DNA of 64,000 nucleotides from JACKAN01 sp964502735. Its GTDB lineage: Bacteria; Bdellovibrionota; Bdellovibrionia; Bdellovibrionales; UBA1609. The stretch covers positions 1 through 64,000 of the forward strand of contig CAZCYD010000006.1 of assembly GCA_964502735.1 (NCBI GenBank). The letters run 5' to 3'. Below the pieces are notes generated by a model. The model saw only the letters and a list, made by a program, of their open reading frames with translations, did not search any database and was not told where the DNA came from. The position numbers were made by a program, and so were the translations under genes. Of the stretch, positions 1 to 8,909 are shown piece after piece (within the stretch, counting starts at the first letter, position 1; each line of letters opens with the position of its first letter).

Positions 1-17
1 ATAAATATATATATTAT

Positions 18-55
18 TGAATTATAATATAATTAACAATGGCAGTATAGGGGGA
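18..55 (+). promoter_or_regulatory. Putative promoter/operator region of the ArsR-led efflux operon
   Basis: The AT-rich leader has a TATAAT hexamer at 23-28 inside an imperfect AT dyad (roughly 13-30). A G-rich Shine-Dalgarno tract (50-54) lies just before the ATG at 63. ArsR repressors usually bind a dyad over the promoter of their own operon, so autoregulation is plausible. No clear -35 box is visible and the window edge is close, so this is tentative. Confidence 0.3.
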
Positions 56-62
56 ATTAAAA

Positions 63-437
63 ATGACAGATAAGGAAACACTAAAGGCTTTGCAGAGCCC
101 CCCTCCCCACTCAGGTCAATACGAGGAGCTGGCAGATATATATTCGGCTCTTTCCCATCCCATTAGATTACAAATTATTGATTTACTATTAAAAACTGAG
201 GTTCTCAACTGCTCAGAAATAGTAGAAACACTTAGTATCCCCAAACCTAATCTGTCTCAACACCTTCAAGTTCTAAAAAAAGTAGGTCTAGTCAAAAGCA
301 ATAAACAAGGACTCTTTCAGAATTACCGTTTACTCAGCAAACCCATCATTAAAATTCATAATCACCTAGAACAATTAACAGCAGAAAAAACTAAGTCGCA
401 AAACCCTAAACCAATTGATGAGGACACACAGGCATGA
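63..437 (+). CDS. ArsR-family winged-helix transcriptional regulator
   Basis: A 124-residue protein with the ArsR/SmtB fold. The segment YSALSHPIRLQIIDLL (about residues 27-42) is the typical first helices. The recognition-helix region is around PKPNLSQHLQVLKKVGLV (about 61-78), followed by a wing with a short K-Q-G-L-F turn. The classical metal-binding ELCVCDL box is not present; the only cysteine is in NCSEI, so the inducer cannot be predicted. It is the first gene of an efflux operon and its stop overlaps the next start as ATGA, so it most likely represses the TolC/RND genes behind it. Confidence 0.9.
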   Translation: MTDKETLKALQSPPPHSGQYEELADIYSALSHPIRLQIIDLLLKTEVLNCSEIVETLSIPKPNLSQHLQVLKKVGLVKSNKQGLFQNYRLLSKPIIKIHNHLEQLTAEKTKSQNPKPIDEDTQA

Positions 438-1819
438 AAATCTATTACTATTTTTTAAAAATTAAATCCCTAATCAAGATAAATATACCAAACTACAATT
501 TCTCAGCGCGACTTTTTGTTTCAGCAATCTTAGCAATTGCTGCTCTCTTTGGTTCTTCTAAGTCCCTTTCCAACACGCTCACTTTTGATGATCTTTGGAC
601 GATGGCAAAAACCAATTCTGAAGAAATAAAAAAAACAAAAACTGAAACCGAAATAAGTACATTACAGGCTACAAGGCTAAAAAACCATTGGACCCCATCA
701 TTATATTTAAGAGGAGGGCACATGAGTACCAACAACGCTGGACAGGCCCTATTTGCAAATATGAACCAAAGGTCGGTAGATCCAACCTCAGATTTTAACC
801 CGCGATCAGTAAACAACCCTGGACAAACACACCTCACAGAAATGACCATGGGCTTAAATTGGCCACTTTATGAAGGTGGGAAATTTGAAAATTTAAAAAA
901 ATCATCTCAAGAACAGTTGGAGGCGCAAAGGTTTTTTGAAAGTGGAAACGAGCTAAAACTTAAGTCACAACTGCTTTCTTCCTACAGCAAAATCTTAAAC
1001 TATGAAAACTCACTAAATGAAATCAATCGAACTGTAGGAATTATAAATCAACAAATGAAAAAATATCAAATTGGAAACAAGAAAAATCCAATTGGACACT
1101 CTGGCTTACTAGGACTGAGGGCCACCTTAAATAAAGCCATCGCATACAAAGGTCAAATCCTATCTAGAAAACGCCAGGAGTTTCAAATCATTCAAATGAG
1201 TATTCCAAACTTACAAACAAAATGGCGACCCAAACAAGAATCGCCAATCAATTTTATTAAAACGAATGTAAAGAATGAAGATAACAACTCCCCTTCAATG
1301 ATTCTTCGCGGTCAAGAGCATTTAAATAAAGCTATGACTTACGAAGCTGAGTCTGAAAAATCCAATAGGCTCCCTATTATCGGAGCCTATGCTGAGAGTT
1401 CAACATTTGTGGGCGAGCGCGATACAGCCAACAGTGTAACCTATGGTGCTTATCTAAAATGGCAATTTGGGTGGTACAACACTCATCTTCATAAAGAAAT
1501 ACACTTAAAGAAAATGAAGAATAAATATGAATTACAAGTTCAAAAACGCAAAGAAGAATCAGGAAGAATTAACCTAAAAAACTGGATTATTAGCCTAGGT
1601 CAAACCCTTAATACAACTCTAGAAAATAAAAAAATAATTGAAGAGCAGATTAACATAAGTGAACAGTTGTACAAAAACGGAGCTATCAATGCCATCCAAT
1701 TGAATCAGATTTACTCTAGTCTTGTCGACTTACAGATTGAAGTTGAACAAGTGATCTCAAATATTATTGAAGCTGAAACTCAACTCTATGCCATTTCTAG
1801 TAAAGAAGAGAGGATATAA
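434..1819 (+). CDS. TolC-family outer-membrane efflux protein
   Basis: 461 residues. An N-terminal hydrophobic segment (about residues 25-45) reads as a signal sequence after a basic leader. The mature part is rich in long amphipathic helices and has the OEP-type pattern LYEGGKFENLKKSSQEQLEA, typical of TolC channel proteins. The second repeat shows the usual Asn-rich, coiled-coil-like region near the C terminus (EEQINISEQLYKNGAINAIQ). It starts inside the stop of the ArsR gene and is followed after one base by the RND pump, so the three are one transcript. It should form the outer-membrane duct of the pump. Confidence 0.88.
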   Translation: MKIYYYFLKIKSLIKINIPNYNFSARLFVSAILAIAALFGSSKSLSNTLTFDDLWTMAKTNSEEIKKTKTETEISTLQATRLKNHWTPSLYLRGGHMSTNNAGQALFANMNQRSVDPTSDFNPRSVNNPGQTHLTEMTMGLNWPLYEGGKFENLKKSSQEQLEAQRFFESGNELKLKSQLLSSYSKILNYENSLNEINRTVGIINQQMKKYQIGNKKNPIGHSGLLGLRATLNKAIAYKGQILSRKRQEFQIIQMSIPNLQTKWRPKQESPINFIKTNVKNEDNNSPSMILRGQEHLNKAMTYEAESEKSNRLPIIGAYAESSTFVGERDTANSVTYGAYLKWQFGWYNTHLHKEIHLKKMKNKYELQVQKRKEESGRINLKNWIISLGQTLNTTLENKKIIEEQINISEQLYKNGAINAIQLNQIYSSLVDLQIEVEQVISNIIEAETQLYAISSKEERI

Positions 1820-1820
1820 T

Positions 1821-4800
1821 ATGAAAACATTTAAAAAAGGGTTTGCGGGAAATATTGCTGAAGCATTTGCCCACTCAAAACTGACATTAGTAATCATACT
1901 GGTAAGTTTGGCATTAGGCATCGGTGCTGTTGGATTAACACCCAAAGAAGAAGAACCGCAAATCGTTGTTCCTATGATTGATATATACACTTCAGCTCCA
2001 GGACTAGAGGCTGAAGAGGTTGAAAGATATATCACAGAAGTTATCGAAAGATCTGTTTGGGGTCTTGATGGAGTTGAATATGTTTATTCGGCGAGCCAAC
2101 CTCATAGCAGTTTAATAACTGTCAGATTCCATGTGAACGAAAATCTCGAAGACAGCATTCTAAAGGTTCATCATCATCTAAGTAATATAAAAAATGAACT
2201 TCCATCAAATATTGAACAACCACAAGTCCGATCTTTCTCGGTTGATGATGTTCCATTTCTAACACTCACTTTTAGCTCTACTGAGTTAGATGACTACAAA
2301 CTTCGAGCAACAATTGCACCCTTAGCTCGAGAGCTTTCAAGCACACCCCATCTAAGTCGAGTAGAACTGCTAGGAGGTCTAAAAAGAAGTATTAGAATCT
2401 TAGCTGATACAAAGAAAATGAAAGACCAAGGTGTTAATTTAATTGATATTGAAAACTCATTGCGAATGAATCATGCCTACCTTCCTGTTGGAAAAAACTG
2501 GGGAGAAGAAAAGGTTTTAAGTGTTGATGTTGGCGCTAAAATTGAAAGTAAATTTGACATAGAAAACTTATCTATTGCTCAAAGGGGGGGGCAGATTATT
2601 TTTATTAAAGATGTTGCACAAGTTCTAGATGGGCCAGAAGTTCACAACAAAAGCTCTGCACTTGTCAGCTCTAATGGAGCAACTCCAGCTGTAACTCTAG
2701 TTTTTGCCAAGAAAAAAGGGACAAATGTCGTACAGCTAACAAAAGACATACTTAAAAGAACTCAAACCTACGTTGACACATTGCCAAAAAATGTACGAAT
2801 GGATATTACCAGAAACTATGGAGAGACTGCTGCAGAAAAGTCTTTAGAATTAATTGAACATCTGCTAATTGCTACATTTTCTGTAGCTCTGCTCATTGCT
2901 ATTGCCATGGGCTTTAGGGCCGCATTAATTGTATCCATTGCTATTCCTGTAACCTTAGCTCTTACACTGGCTATATACTACTTTCTTGGCTACACACTCA
3001 ATCGCGTTACTTTATTTGCACTTATTTTTTCAATAGGTATTCTTGTGGATGACGCCATTGTAGTTGTTGAAAACATAGAACGACATTTGAAGTATCGAAG
3101 GAACGGAGAAAATTTCTTAACAACAACAATCCGAGCTGTTTCTGAGGTCGGAAATCCCACAATTTTAGCAACTTTTACAGTTATTGCCTCTATACTACCT
3201 ATGGCTTTTGTTAGGGGACTAATGGGTCCCTACATGGCTCCCATTCCTGTTGGTGCTAGTATAGCCATGGTTTTTTCACTTCTTGTCGCTTTTATTATTA
3301 CACCGTGGGCAAGCTTGAGAATTCTCAAAGAAGACCATGGAATTGACAAGAAAAGTAAGGAGTCTTACCTCGACAAATGGTACAGAAACATCATAGACAA
3401 ACTGTTGCAAGATAAAAAAAGCTCCACAATATTTGCTCTCATTACAATTGTCTTATTAATAGCGTCTTTATCTCTCTTCTACTTTAAAACAGTTAGAGTC
3501 AAAATGTTGCCATTTGACAATAAAACTGAGTTTCAAGTTTTAATGGACTATCCAAGCACTACACCATTAGAAGTATCAAAATCATGGTCTGTTGAACTTG
3601 CTGAAAAGCTAGTTAAAAATGAAAATGTGGACAAAGTGCAAGTGTATGCTGGGGAGCCAGCCCCTTTCTCTTTTTCAGGAATGGTTAAACATACTTTTTT
3701 AAGACACCACGACTCTCTTAATGATCTACAAGTTATTTTATCGCCTACGCAAAACAGAAAACTCGATAGTCATACCGTCATTAATCAGCTTAGACCCCTC
3801 ATTCAAGAGTTTGCTCAAAGCAAATCAGCAATTAGTAAAATTTTAGAAATTCCACCTGGCCCACCTGTCATGGCCACTATGGTAGCAGAAATTTACGGCC
3901 CCACTCCTGAGTCCAGAAGAAAAGCTGCAGAAAAGGTGTATGAAGTTTTTAATTCTGAAGAGAGCGTCGTTGATTTAGATTACTCCTGGCGAGAACAAAG
4001 ACCTAGATTAATTTACCCCTATAACCAAAAACTAGGAGGGCTTCTGGGATTGAAGGCCGGGCGATTAACAGCACTTGGCCAAAGCACCTTCAGTGAAAAG
4101 AAGATATTTAACCTTAACCCTATTGAGCACCCTGAGGAAATTCCCGTAGCCCTGTCCATTCTTCCTGAACTCCGTCGGGAAGAAAATCCTTTTAAATTTC
4201 AACTGGCTCCTTCTTTTGAAACTGGAGTTGTCAACATCCAAGAAGCCTTAGATGAGCCACTAGTCAAAAAAACTGAAGTTTTACACAGGAAAAACTTAAA
4301 ACCAGTAAGTTATGTCACAAGTGAACTTGCGGGAAAAGACGAAGCTCCCGTTTACGGCATGATGAAAATCGAACCGAAACTTAAAGAGTTTAAAACTCAA
4401 ACTGCCAATGTGCCGTGGAACACCAGTGAACCGGTAATAAAATGGGATGGAGAATGGTTTATTACTTACGAAGTTTTCCGAGACCTCGGTGCTGCTTTTG
4501 CTGTAGTTCTCATACTCATTTATGTTCTAGTTCTTGGATGGTTTAAAAGCTTCACGGTTCCACTCATTATTATGACCCCTATTCCTATCAGTTTAATAGG
4601 TATTGTTCCAGGTCATGCGATATTTGGAACCTATTTCACTGCGACCTCAATGATTGGTTTTATCGCTGGTGCCGGAATTATTGTAAGAAACTCAATAATA
4701 CTCGTAGATTTTATGGAGCATCAAATTAAGCAAGGCCTTGGACTCAGACAAGCCGTCATTAGCGCAGGAGTTCTCAGGTTTCGTCCCATGCTTTTAACTG

Positions 4801-4994
4801 CAGCCGCTGTAGTTGTAGGTAGCTCCGTAATGCTTAAAGATCCTATCTTTCAAGGGTTGGCTATAAGCTTAATTTTTGGAGAGATTGCAGCAACATTACT
4901 CAGTCGGTTTATGATTCCCATCCTCTATTACTGGACTGTTGGAAAGCAAAGACTTGGCTGGATCCAAAAAGAAAAGGAATTGGAAAATGCGTAA
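1821..4994 (+). CDS. RND-family efflux transporter permease (AcrB/MexB-like)
   Basis: 1057 residues, the normal length for HAE-type RND pumps. The start ATG 1821 is preceded by GAGAGG and fits better than the longer reading frame. An N-terminal membrane helix is followed by a porter region (KEEEPQIVVPMIDIYTSAPG) and the TM4 proton-relay motif GILVDDAIVVVENIERH with its two aspartates. A second membrane half near the C terminus carries GFIAGAGIIVRNSIILVDF. It should be proton-driven and export a small molecule across the envelope together with the adjacent TolC protein. The expected periplasmic adaptor gene is not beside it. The substrate is unknown. Confidence 0.93.
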   Translation: MKTFKKGFAGNIAEAFAHSKLTLVIILVSLALGIGAVGLTPKEEEPQIVVPMIDIYTSAPGLEAEEVERYITEVIERSVWGLDGVEYVYSASQPHSSLITVRFHVNENLEDSILKVHHHLSNIKNELPSNIEQPQVRSFSVDDVPFLTLTFSSTELDDYKLRATIAPLARELSSTPHLSRVELLGGLKRSIRILADTKKMKDQGVNLIDIENSLRMNHAYLPVGKNWGEEKVLSVDVGAKIESKFDIENLSIAQRGGQIIFIKDVAQVLDGPEVHNKSSALVSSNGATPAVTLVFAKKKGTNVVQLTKDILKRTQTYVDTLPKNVRMDITRNYGETAAEKSLELIEHLLIATFSVALLIAIAMGFRAALIVSIAIPVTLALTLAIYYFLGYTLNRVTLFALIFSIGILVDDAIVVVENIERHLKYRRNGENFLTTTIRAVSEVGNPTILATFTVIASILPMAFVRGLMGPYMAPIPVGASIAMVFSLLVAFIITPWASLRILKEDHGIDKKSKESYLDKWYRNIIDKLLQDKKSSTIFALITIVLLIASLSLFYFKTVRVKMLPFDNKTEFQVLMDYPSTTPLEVSKSWSVELAEKLVKNENVDKVQVYAGEPAPFSFSGMVKHTFLRHHDSLNDLQVILSPTQNRKLDSHTVINQLRPLIQEFAQSKSAISKILEIPPGPPVMATMVAEIYGPTPESRRKAAEKVYEVFNSEESVVDLDYSWREQRPRLIYPYNQKLGGLLGLKAGRLTALGQSTFSEKKIFNLNPIEHPEEIPVALSILPELRREENPFKFQLAPSFETGVVNIQEALDEPLVKKTEVLHRKNLKPVSYVTSELAGKDEAPVYGMMKIEPKLKEFKTQTANVPWNTSEPVIKWDGEWFITYEVFRDLGAAFAVVLILIYVLVLGWFKSFTVPLIIMTPIPISLIGIVPGHAIFGTYFTATSMIGFIAGAGIIVRNSIILVDFMEHQIKQGLGLRQAVISAGVLRFRPMLLTAAAVVVGSSVMLKDPIFQGLAISLIFGEIAATLLSRFMIPILYYWTVGKQRLGWIQKEKELENA

Positions 4995-5039
4995 TTCAAA
5001 CTTCGTAATCAAAAAGTTATTCAATTGTGGAGGTTATTT

Positions 5040-5326
5040 ATGTCAAATGAATCTATTATAAGAGCATTTGCCGGAAGTTTTATTATTATCAGTCTAGCCT
5101 TGTCTCACTATCACCATCCCTACTGGAACCTAGTTGCCATTTTTGTAGGGATAAATCTTTTTNNNNNNNNNNNNNNNNNNNNNNNNNNNNNNNNNNNNNN
5201 NNNNNNNNNNNNNNNNNNNNNNNNNNNNNNNNNNNNNNNNNNNNNNNNNNNNNNNNNNNNNNTTTAAATGGCTTAATCAACAAAGTCAGAAAAAAAATTA
5301 GAACTCCACCAGAACTTTCAGATTAA
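5040..5326 (+). CDS. DUF2892 (YgaP-like) small inner-membrane protein, interrupted by assembly gap
   Basis: The start ATG at 5040 has a GGAGG Shine-Dalgarno at the right distance; an earlier in-frame start is less likely. The visible N terminus (MSNESIIRAFAGSFIIISLAL, then HPYWNLVAIFVGINLF) matches the two-helix DUF2892 family. DUF2892 genes often sit at the end of ArsR/RND operons. A 100-N gap cuts the gene. After the gap a frame ending at 5326 reads LNGLINKVRKKI, which resembles the basic tail of this family. Because the N run is a placeholder of unknown true length, the end given here is an inference. Confidence 0.6.
5163..5262. other. Scaffold gap (100 N)
   Basis: Exactly 100 undetermined bases, the conventional placeholder for a gap of unknown length. 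It lies inside the DUF2892 gene. Both flanks look like parts of the same small gene, so the missing sequence may be very short. Confidence 0.99.
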
Positions 5327-5346
5327 ATTGTGGTGAATACATTGAC

Positions 5347-6141
5347 TTACCATAGAAATTCTAATCCAGCTATGGCATAGAGTCCGTCAGCTGAAACATT
5401 GTCTTTCAAAAAGATGGGTTTTCTTACCTCGGCCAATACTACCCAATTCGAGCTAAACTGATATAGAACTGTAGCCAGTGGACTTATAGTCAGGCTGCTT
5501 TCTGTTTCGTCGACTAACTTCCCACCGATATTAAAAGTGGATTTTAACATCGACAATCCAAACCTGGACCCAATTTCTAAGGAAAGATTTGGGCTGAACG
5601 CATGGGCATAAACGGCTCCAAAATTCACCTCAATAAGTTCAACATTCGTATACTCCTCGTTAGCAAACCAATAGTGTCCGCCGACGAGGAGCTTAATCTT
5701 CTCCATTAAGTGCCAAGTAAAATCACCACCAAAGACAAAAGGATCACTGGAGAAGTCTGTTCCCATAAACATCCCACCATACCCTCTAAGCCCTCCACCT
5801 TTTTGCACCGCAAAGGATTCAGAAACTTTACCCTTCGTAAAATCAAAGTCCTCTAAGACCTCCACTGTGTATTTTTTTTGAGCCTTACCCTGAACAACCA
5901 TGCCCAGAACTCTTTTAGTTTTAGTATCTCTTTTTAAGATTTTAACTTTTCCTCTTGTCTTTTGCCCGGCATCTCTAAACTCGTAGGTATTTTGGAGTTC
6001 AAGTTCGCTATTAGGATCGCTAATAACAACTTTTTTACCCTGAACTTTCACAATCTCCGCCGCCCAACTCCAGTTGGGGATAAACACGTTAAAAAAAATA
6101 GATAAAACGAACAGAATAATTAGCTTTTTTGATATACCCAT
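5347..6141 (-). CDS. Predicted outer-membrane beta-barrel protein
   Basis: 264 residues with a clear signal peptide (hydrophobic core at residues 7-24, ending SWAAE). Residues 29-100 form a basic, strand-rich domain that includes NTYEFRDAGQKTRGKVKILK and resembles small OB-like periplasmic domains. Residues 115-264 alternate aromatic and polar residues and end in a C-terminal aromatic (FLW), as in outer-membrane barrels. I do not recognise a specific family. It stands alone, convergent with the efflux operon. Confidence 0.6.
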   Translation of the reverse strand: MGISKKLIILFVLSIFFNVFIPNWSWAAEIVKVQGKKVVISDPNSELELQNTYEFRDAGQKTRGKVKILKRDTKTKRVLGMVVQGKAQKKYTVEVLEDFDFTKGKVSESFAVQKGGGLRGYGGMFMGTDFSSDPFVFGGDFTWHLMEKIKLLVGGHYWFANEEYTNVELIEVNFGAVYAHAFSPNLSLEIGSRFGLSMLKSTFNIGGKLVDETESSLTISPLATVLYQFSSNWVVLAEVRKPIFLKDNVSADGLYAIAGLEFLW

Positions 6142-6276
6142 AGGTTAATGATATGAACTTTAGCTATTAAATCAAATAGTTTTAACAACTCTATTGTTCT
6201 ATTGGTGGTTTTTTTGACTTAACTTTAACAGCTTATTAGGCCTTTTACTCAGGCCCTTGTTGTGAAACTTTAAATA

Positions 6277-7533
6277 TTAGTCTTTAAAAAACACATCTGA
6301 GCTAAGTCTGTTCTCTGATTTTGCAACTATTAACGAAACTACGGCATCCCCAGTCACATTGACGGCAGTCCTCACCATATCCAAAATCCTATCTACACCA
6401 ATAATCAAACCAATACCTTCTACAGGTAAATTGACTTGCTTTAAAACCATGGCCAAAGTTATCAACCCTACTCCTGGCACAGCGGCTGTACCTACTGAGG
6501 CCAAGGTTGCAGTCACCACAACTAGCAATAAGTCCGTCACCTGCAAATTCACCCCATAAGCCTGAGCAATAAATACAGTGGCCACGCCCTGCATAATAGC
6601 TGTTCCGTCCATATTGATCGTCGCTCCCAATGGCACGGTAAAAGAAGCAATGGAATTGTCTACACCTAACTTGTGTTCCACATTCTCTAAAGTTATGGGT
6701 AGCGTGGCCCCGCTACTCGATGTACTAAAGGCAAAAACGAGAACGCTGCGAAAGTTTTGGAAAAATTTTATAGGACTTAGGCCCGTAAAAAACTTCAGTA
6801 AGCTGGGGTAAACAAGAGTGGCATGCAAAAATAAAACTAGGCAGACTACTACAAAATATTTAGCTAACGGCATTATTGCGTGAAGGCCTTGCTCAGAAAA
6901 AACCTTTCCAATCAAACAAAATACACCGAATGGAGCTATATACATGATCATCATGACCATTCTCATTACAACTTCATTCATGTCCGAAAAAAAACTCAAA
7001 ATTCTCTTCCCGGCGGCTCCACTAGAGGCGAGGGCAAAGCCAAACATTCCAGAGAAGACAATAATTTGCAACATGTTTGCCTCAACAAAGGCCTGAAAAG
7101 GGTTAGAAGGAAAAATTTGAATTACAGTTTCAACAAGTGATGGCGCGGCCTGAGGTTGGAAATTAGTCTCAGAACTCAGTTCAAATCCGGAGCCTGGCTT
7201 CAAGATTACAGAGGCCAACAAGGCCAAGCTTATAGCCATTGCCGTTGTTGAAACATAAAGCCCCAGAGTTTTCCCCCCTATACGTCCCAGTTTCGACAGA
7301 TCTTCAACTGAAGCTGTTCCACAAACAAGAGAAACAAACACTAGGGGCACGACCATAACCTTCAAAAGCGATATAAAAATAGTGCCACCGACGTGAAGGA
7401 ACCCACCGACAATATATCCTTCAATCCACGAAACCGGGCCTATCTTGTTTATAATTAAACCCAATACTAGGCCAAGTGCCATAGCCACAAGAATCTGAAA
7501 GGTAAGGCTTCTAGGTTTTTTAATCTCGGACAT
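6277..7533 (-). CDS. Dicarboxylate/amino acid:cation symporter (DAACS, GltP/DctA-like)
   Basis: 418 residues from the ATG at 7533 (a GTG nine bases upstream is the alternative). The family signatures are clear. There is a serine-rich loop STSSSGATLPITLEN around residues 270-285. The sodium/substrate-binding motif GATINMDGTAIMQG follows, and then a helix with the GTAAVPGVG segment. Family members import glutamate, aspartate or C4-dicarboxylates with Na+ or H+. It has about eight membrane helices plus two re-entrant loops. It is monocistronic, and a half copy of the large palindromic repeat sits upstream of its start. Confidence 0.93.
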   Translation of the reverse strand: MSEIKKPRSLTFQILVAMALGLVLGLIINKIGPVSWIEGYIVGGFLHVGGTIFISLLKVMVVPLVFVSLVCGTASVEDLSKLGRIGGKTLGLYVSTTAMAISLALLASVILKPGSGFELSSETNFQPQAAPSLVETVIQIFPSNPFQAFVEANMLQIIVFSGMFGFALASSGAAGKRILSFFSDMNEVVMRMVMMIMYIAPFGVFCLIGKVFSEQGLHAIMPLAKYFVVVCLVLFLHATLVYPSLLKFFTGLSPIKFFQNFRSVLVFAFSTSSSGATLPITLENVEHKLGVDNSIASFTVPLGATINMDGTAIMQGVATVFIAQAYGVNLQVTDLLLVVVTATLASVGTAAVPGVGLITLAMVLKQVNLPVEGIGLIIGVDRILDMVRTAVNVTGDAVVSLIVAKSENRLSSDVFFKD

Positions 7534-7660
7534 AAGGATCACTAATATTTAACCAAGGTGGCACCATGTCTATTCGCACTGGGTCATCCAGAATTTTCCT
7601 CGCTGCCATAGACCAATGAAAGGCCTTGACTGGCTGCCCCCTTATGAGGTCATGATGGGC

Positions 7661-7736
7661 GGCCTCAAGGCTGCGGCTGTATGAGCATGAGGTGCATTCA
7701 CAAAATTTTAGACGATTATTTTTGGAAATTGGCATA
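7661..7736. repeat. Half copy of the large palindromic element (PAL-1)
   Basis: This carries one inner-stem half (GGCTGCGG), the conserved loop CTGTATGAGCA (7677-7687) and one full outer arm (7688-7736). The arm is clearly homologous to the arms of the copies at 17761-17890 and 22507-22650. The partner arm on the other side is missing and is replaced by unrelated sequence, so this is a broken copy. An open frame reading through it towards 7520 is probably spurious. Confidence 0.8.
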
Positions 7737-7756
7737 AGTCAGAATCAATAAGTTCA

Positions 7757-8059
7757 TCAGTTTAAGCAGGAAGTGTGAATGTAGACATCCTTAGAGGATT
7801 GCGTCTTGGCAATCATCCACTGGGAATCCATAGCGGTTAGCCACACTTTTTTACCGGAGGGTATACTAAATACGCCACGACTTCTAACAGAGGGAGCTTT
7901 TCTAGTCTTGCAAGTTTTGCTTAACACTTTAAAACCTTGAGTAAAAGAAGCTGGCCCCCTCTTTTCAGGAAGCTTTTGGGGCATCCCCCCAGCTAGGGAT
8001 TGAGAAGAAAGAGTCGTCGTCAAAAAAAATACAAAGCCTAAAGTTAAAATTTTTTTCAA
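7757..8059 (-). CDS. Small secreted protein, possible SH3-like domain
   Basis: 100 residues with a textbook signal peptide (MKKILTLGFVFFL, cleavage near SLAGG). The mature part has a pair of cysteines (in KTCKTRKAPS and at HTSCLN). The pattern RSRGVFSIPSGKKVWLTAMDSQWMIAKT resembles bacterial SH3 domains, in which short strands surround a W-[I/V]-x-V core. The SH3 reading is an inference from pattern only. It probably acts in the periplasm or at the cell surface. Confidence 0.65.
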   Translation of the reverse strand: MKKILTLGFVFFLTTTLSSQSLAGGMPQKLPEKRGPASFTQGFKVLSKTCKTRKAPSVRSRGVFSIPSGKKVWLTAMDSQWMIAKTQSSKDVYIHTSCLN

Positions 8060-8358
8060 AATAGCCCCCCATTTAATTCATATAGAAAAGCAAATCTTTT
8101 GCCATTTTACCTGTCTACCAATTGCCTCTATTTGTGTTTTGAAATCAAAGTACTCATAATGAGGCGTTATCGTTCAAATTTTATCTACGTTATTGGCAGT
8201 TTATTTTGAGACATCATCTGGACAAATACCTTATTTGAAGATACCCATTTGGCAGATGCCTTTAAAAAATCCTGATATCTCAATAGCTCAAAAAGCTTCC
8301 GGCTCACTTATCAATAAGATCTAGACAAGGCTCACTTCACAAGATAAACCTTGCCGAT
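8060..8358. other. Intergenic region between divergent genes
   Basis: About 300 bases between the divergently read secreted protein and the single-domain asparaginase. It should hold both promoters. I see no convincing hairpin, repeat or RNA gene. Confidence 0.5.
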
Positions 8359-8901
8359 ATGAATACAGGACAAGTGAAAAAGATTGCAATTCTCACAACG
8401 GGTGGGACCATAGAAAAGACCTATTCGGAAGAAGAAGGTTCCCTAGAAAATAGAGAGAGCTTGCTTCGTCAAAAACTTCTTAAAAAGCTGCGCCTTCCTG
8501 GCTGCCAAATCTCTGTAAAAGTCGTCATGTCAAAAGACTCACTTTATATGATTGATGAAGATAGGGAAAAAATATTTAACTCTCTGGCCCAACACTTTAA
8601 AAAAACTGACGCCATACTTGTTCTTCACGGCACAGACACCCTAGATAAAACCCTAAAATACTGTTATGAGAGAATGCCTAAACCTCCGATACCTGTTGTA
8701 TTTACTGGCGCAATGAAACCCGCTGGGTTTGATGACTCTGATGCTTTACAAAATTTTACCGAAGCTCTCTTTGCCTCACAAATTGTAAAGCCTGGGTACT
8801 ATTTATCTTTCCATGGCCAATTGTTTATTGGCCCCAACGTTAAAAAGAATAAAGATCTCAGAACATTCGAAGGAGTAAGATTTTCCTCCGCCGACATTTG
8901 A
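8359..8901 (+). CDS. Single-domain type I/II L-asparaginase-like protein
   Basis: 180 residues, only the N-terminal catalytic domain of the classical asparaginase fold; full enzymes have about 330-350 residues in two domains. The catalytic pieces are all present: TTGGTIEK (first threonine, residues 13-20), VLHGTDTLDKT (threonine-aspartate pair, about 93-103) and TGAMKPAG (lysine, about 116-123). The C-terminal domain is missing and the gene ends in a clean stop, so this is a natural short form or a truncation. Short asparaginase-domain proteins are known, but their substrate is not settled. Confidence 0.8.
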   Translation: MNTGQVKKIAILTTGGTIEKTYSEEEGSLENRESLLRQKLLKKLRLPGCQISVKVVMSKDSLYMIDEDREKIFNSLAQHFKKTDAILVLHGTDTLDKTLKYCYERMPKPPIPVVFTGAMKPAGFDDSDALQNFTEALFASQIVKPGYYLSFHGQLFIGPNVKKNKDLRTFEGVRFSSADI

Positions 8902-8909
8902 ATATACTT

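Noticed and set aside
7520..7735. 71-residue open frame crossing the half palindrome
   Set aside because: It begins in the repeat arm and has no Shine-Dalgarno; kept only as a possible fragment of a lost gene.
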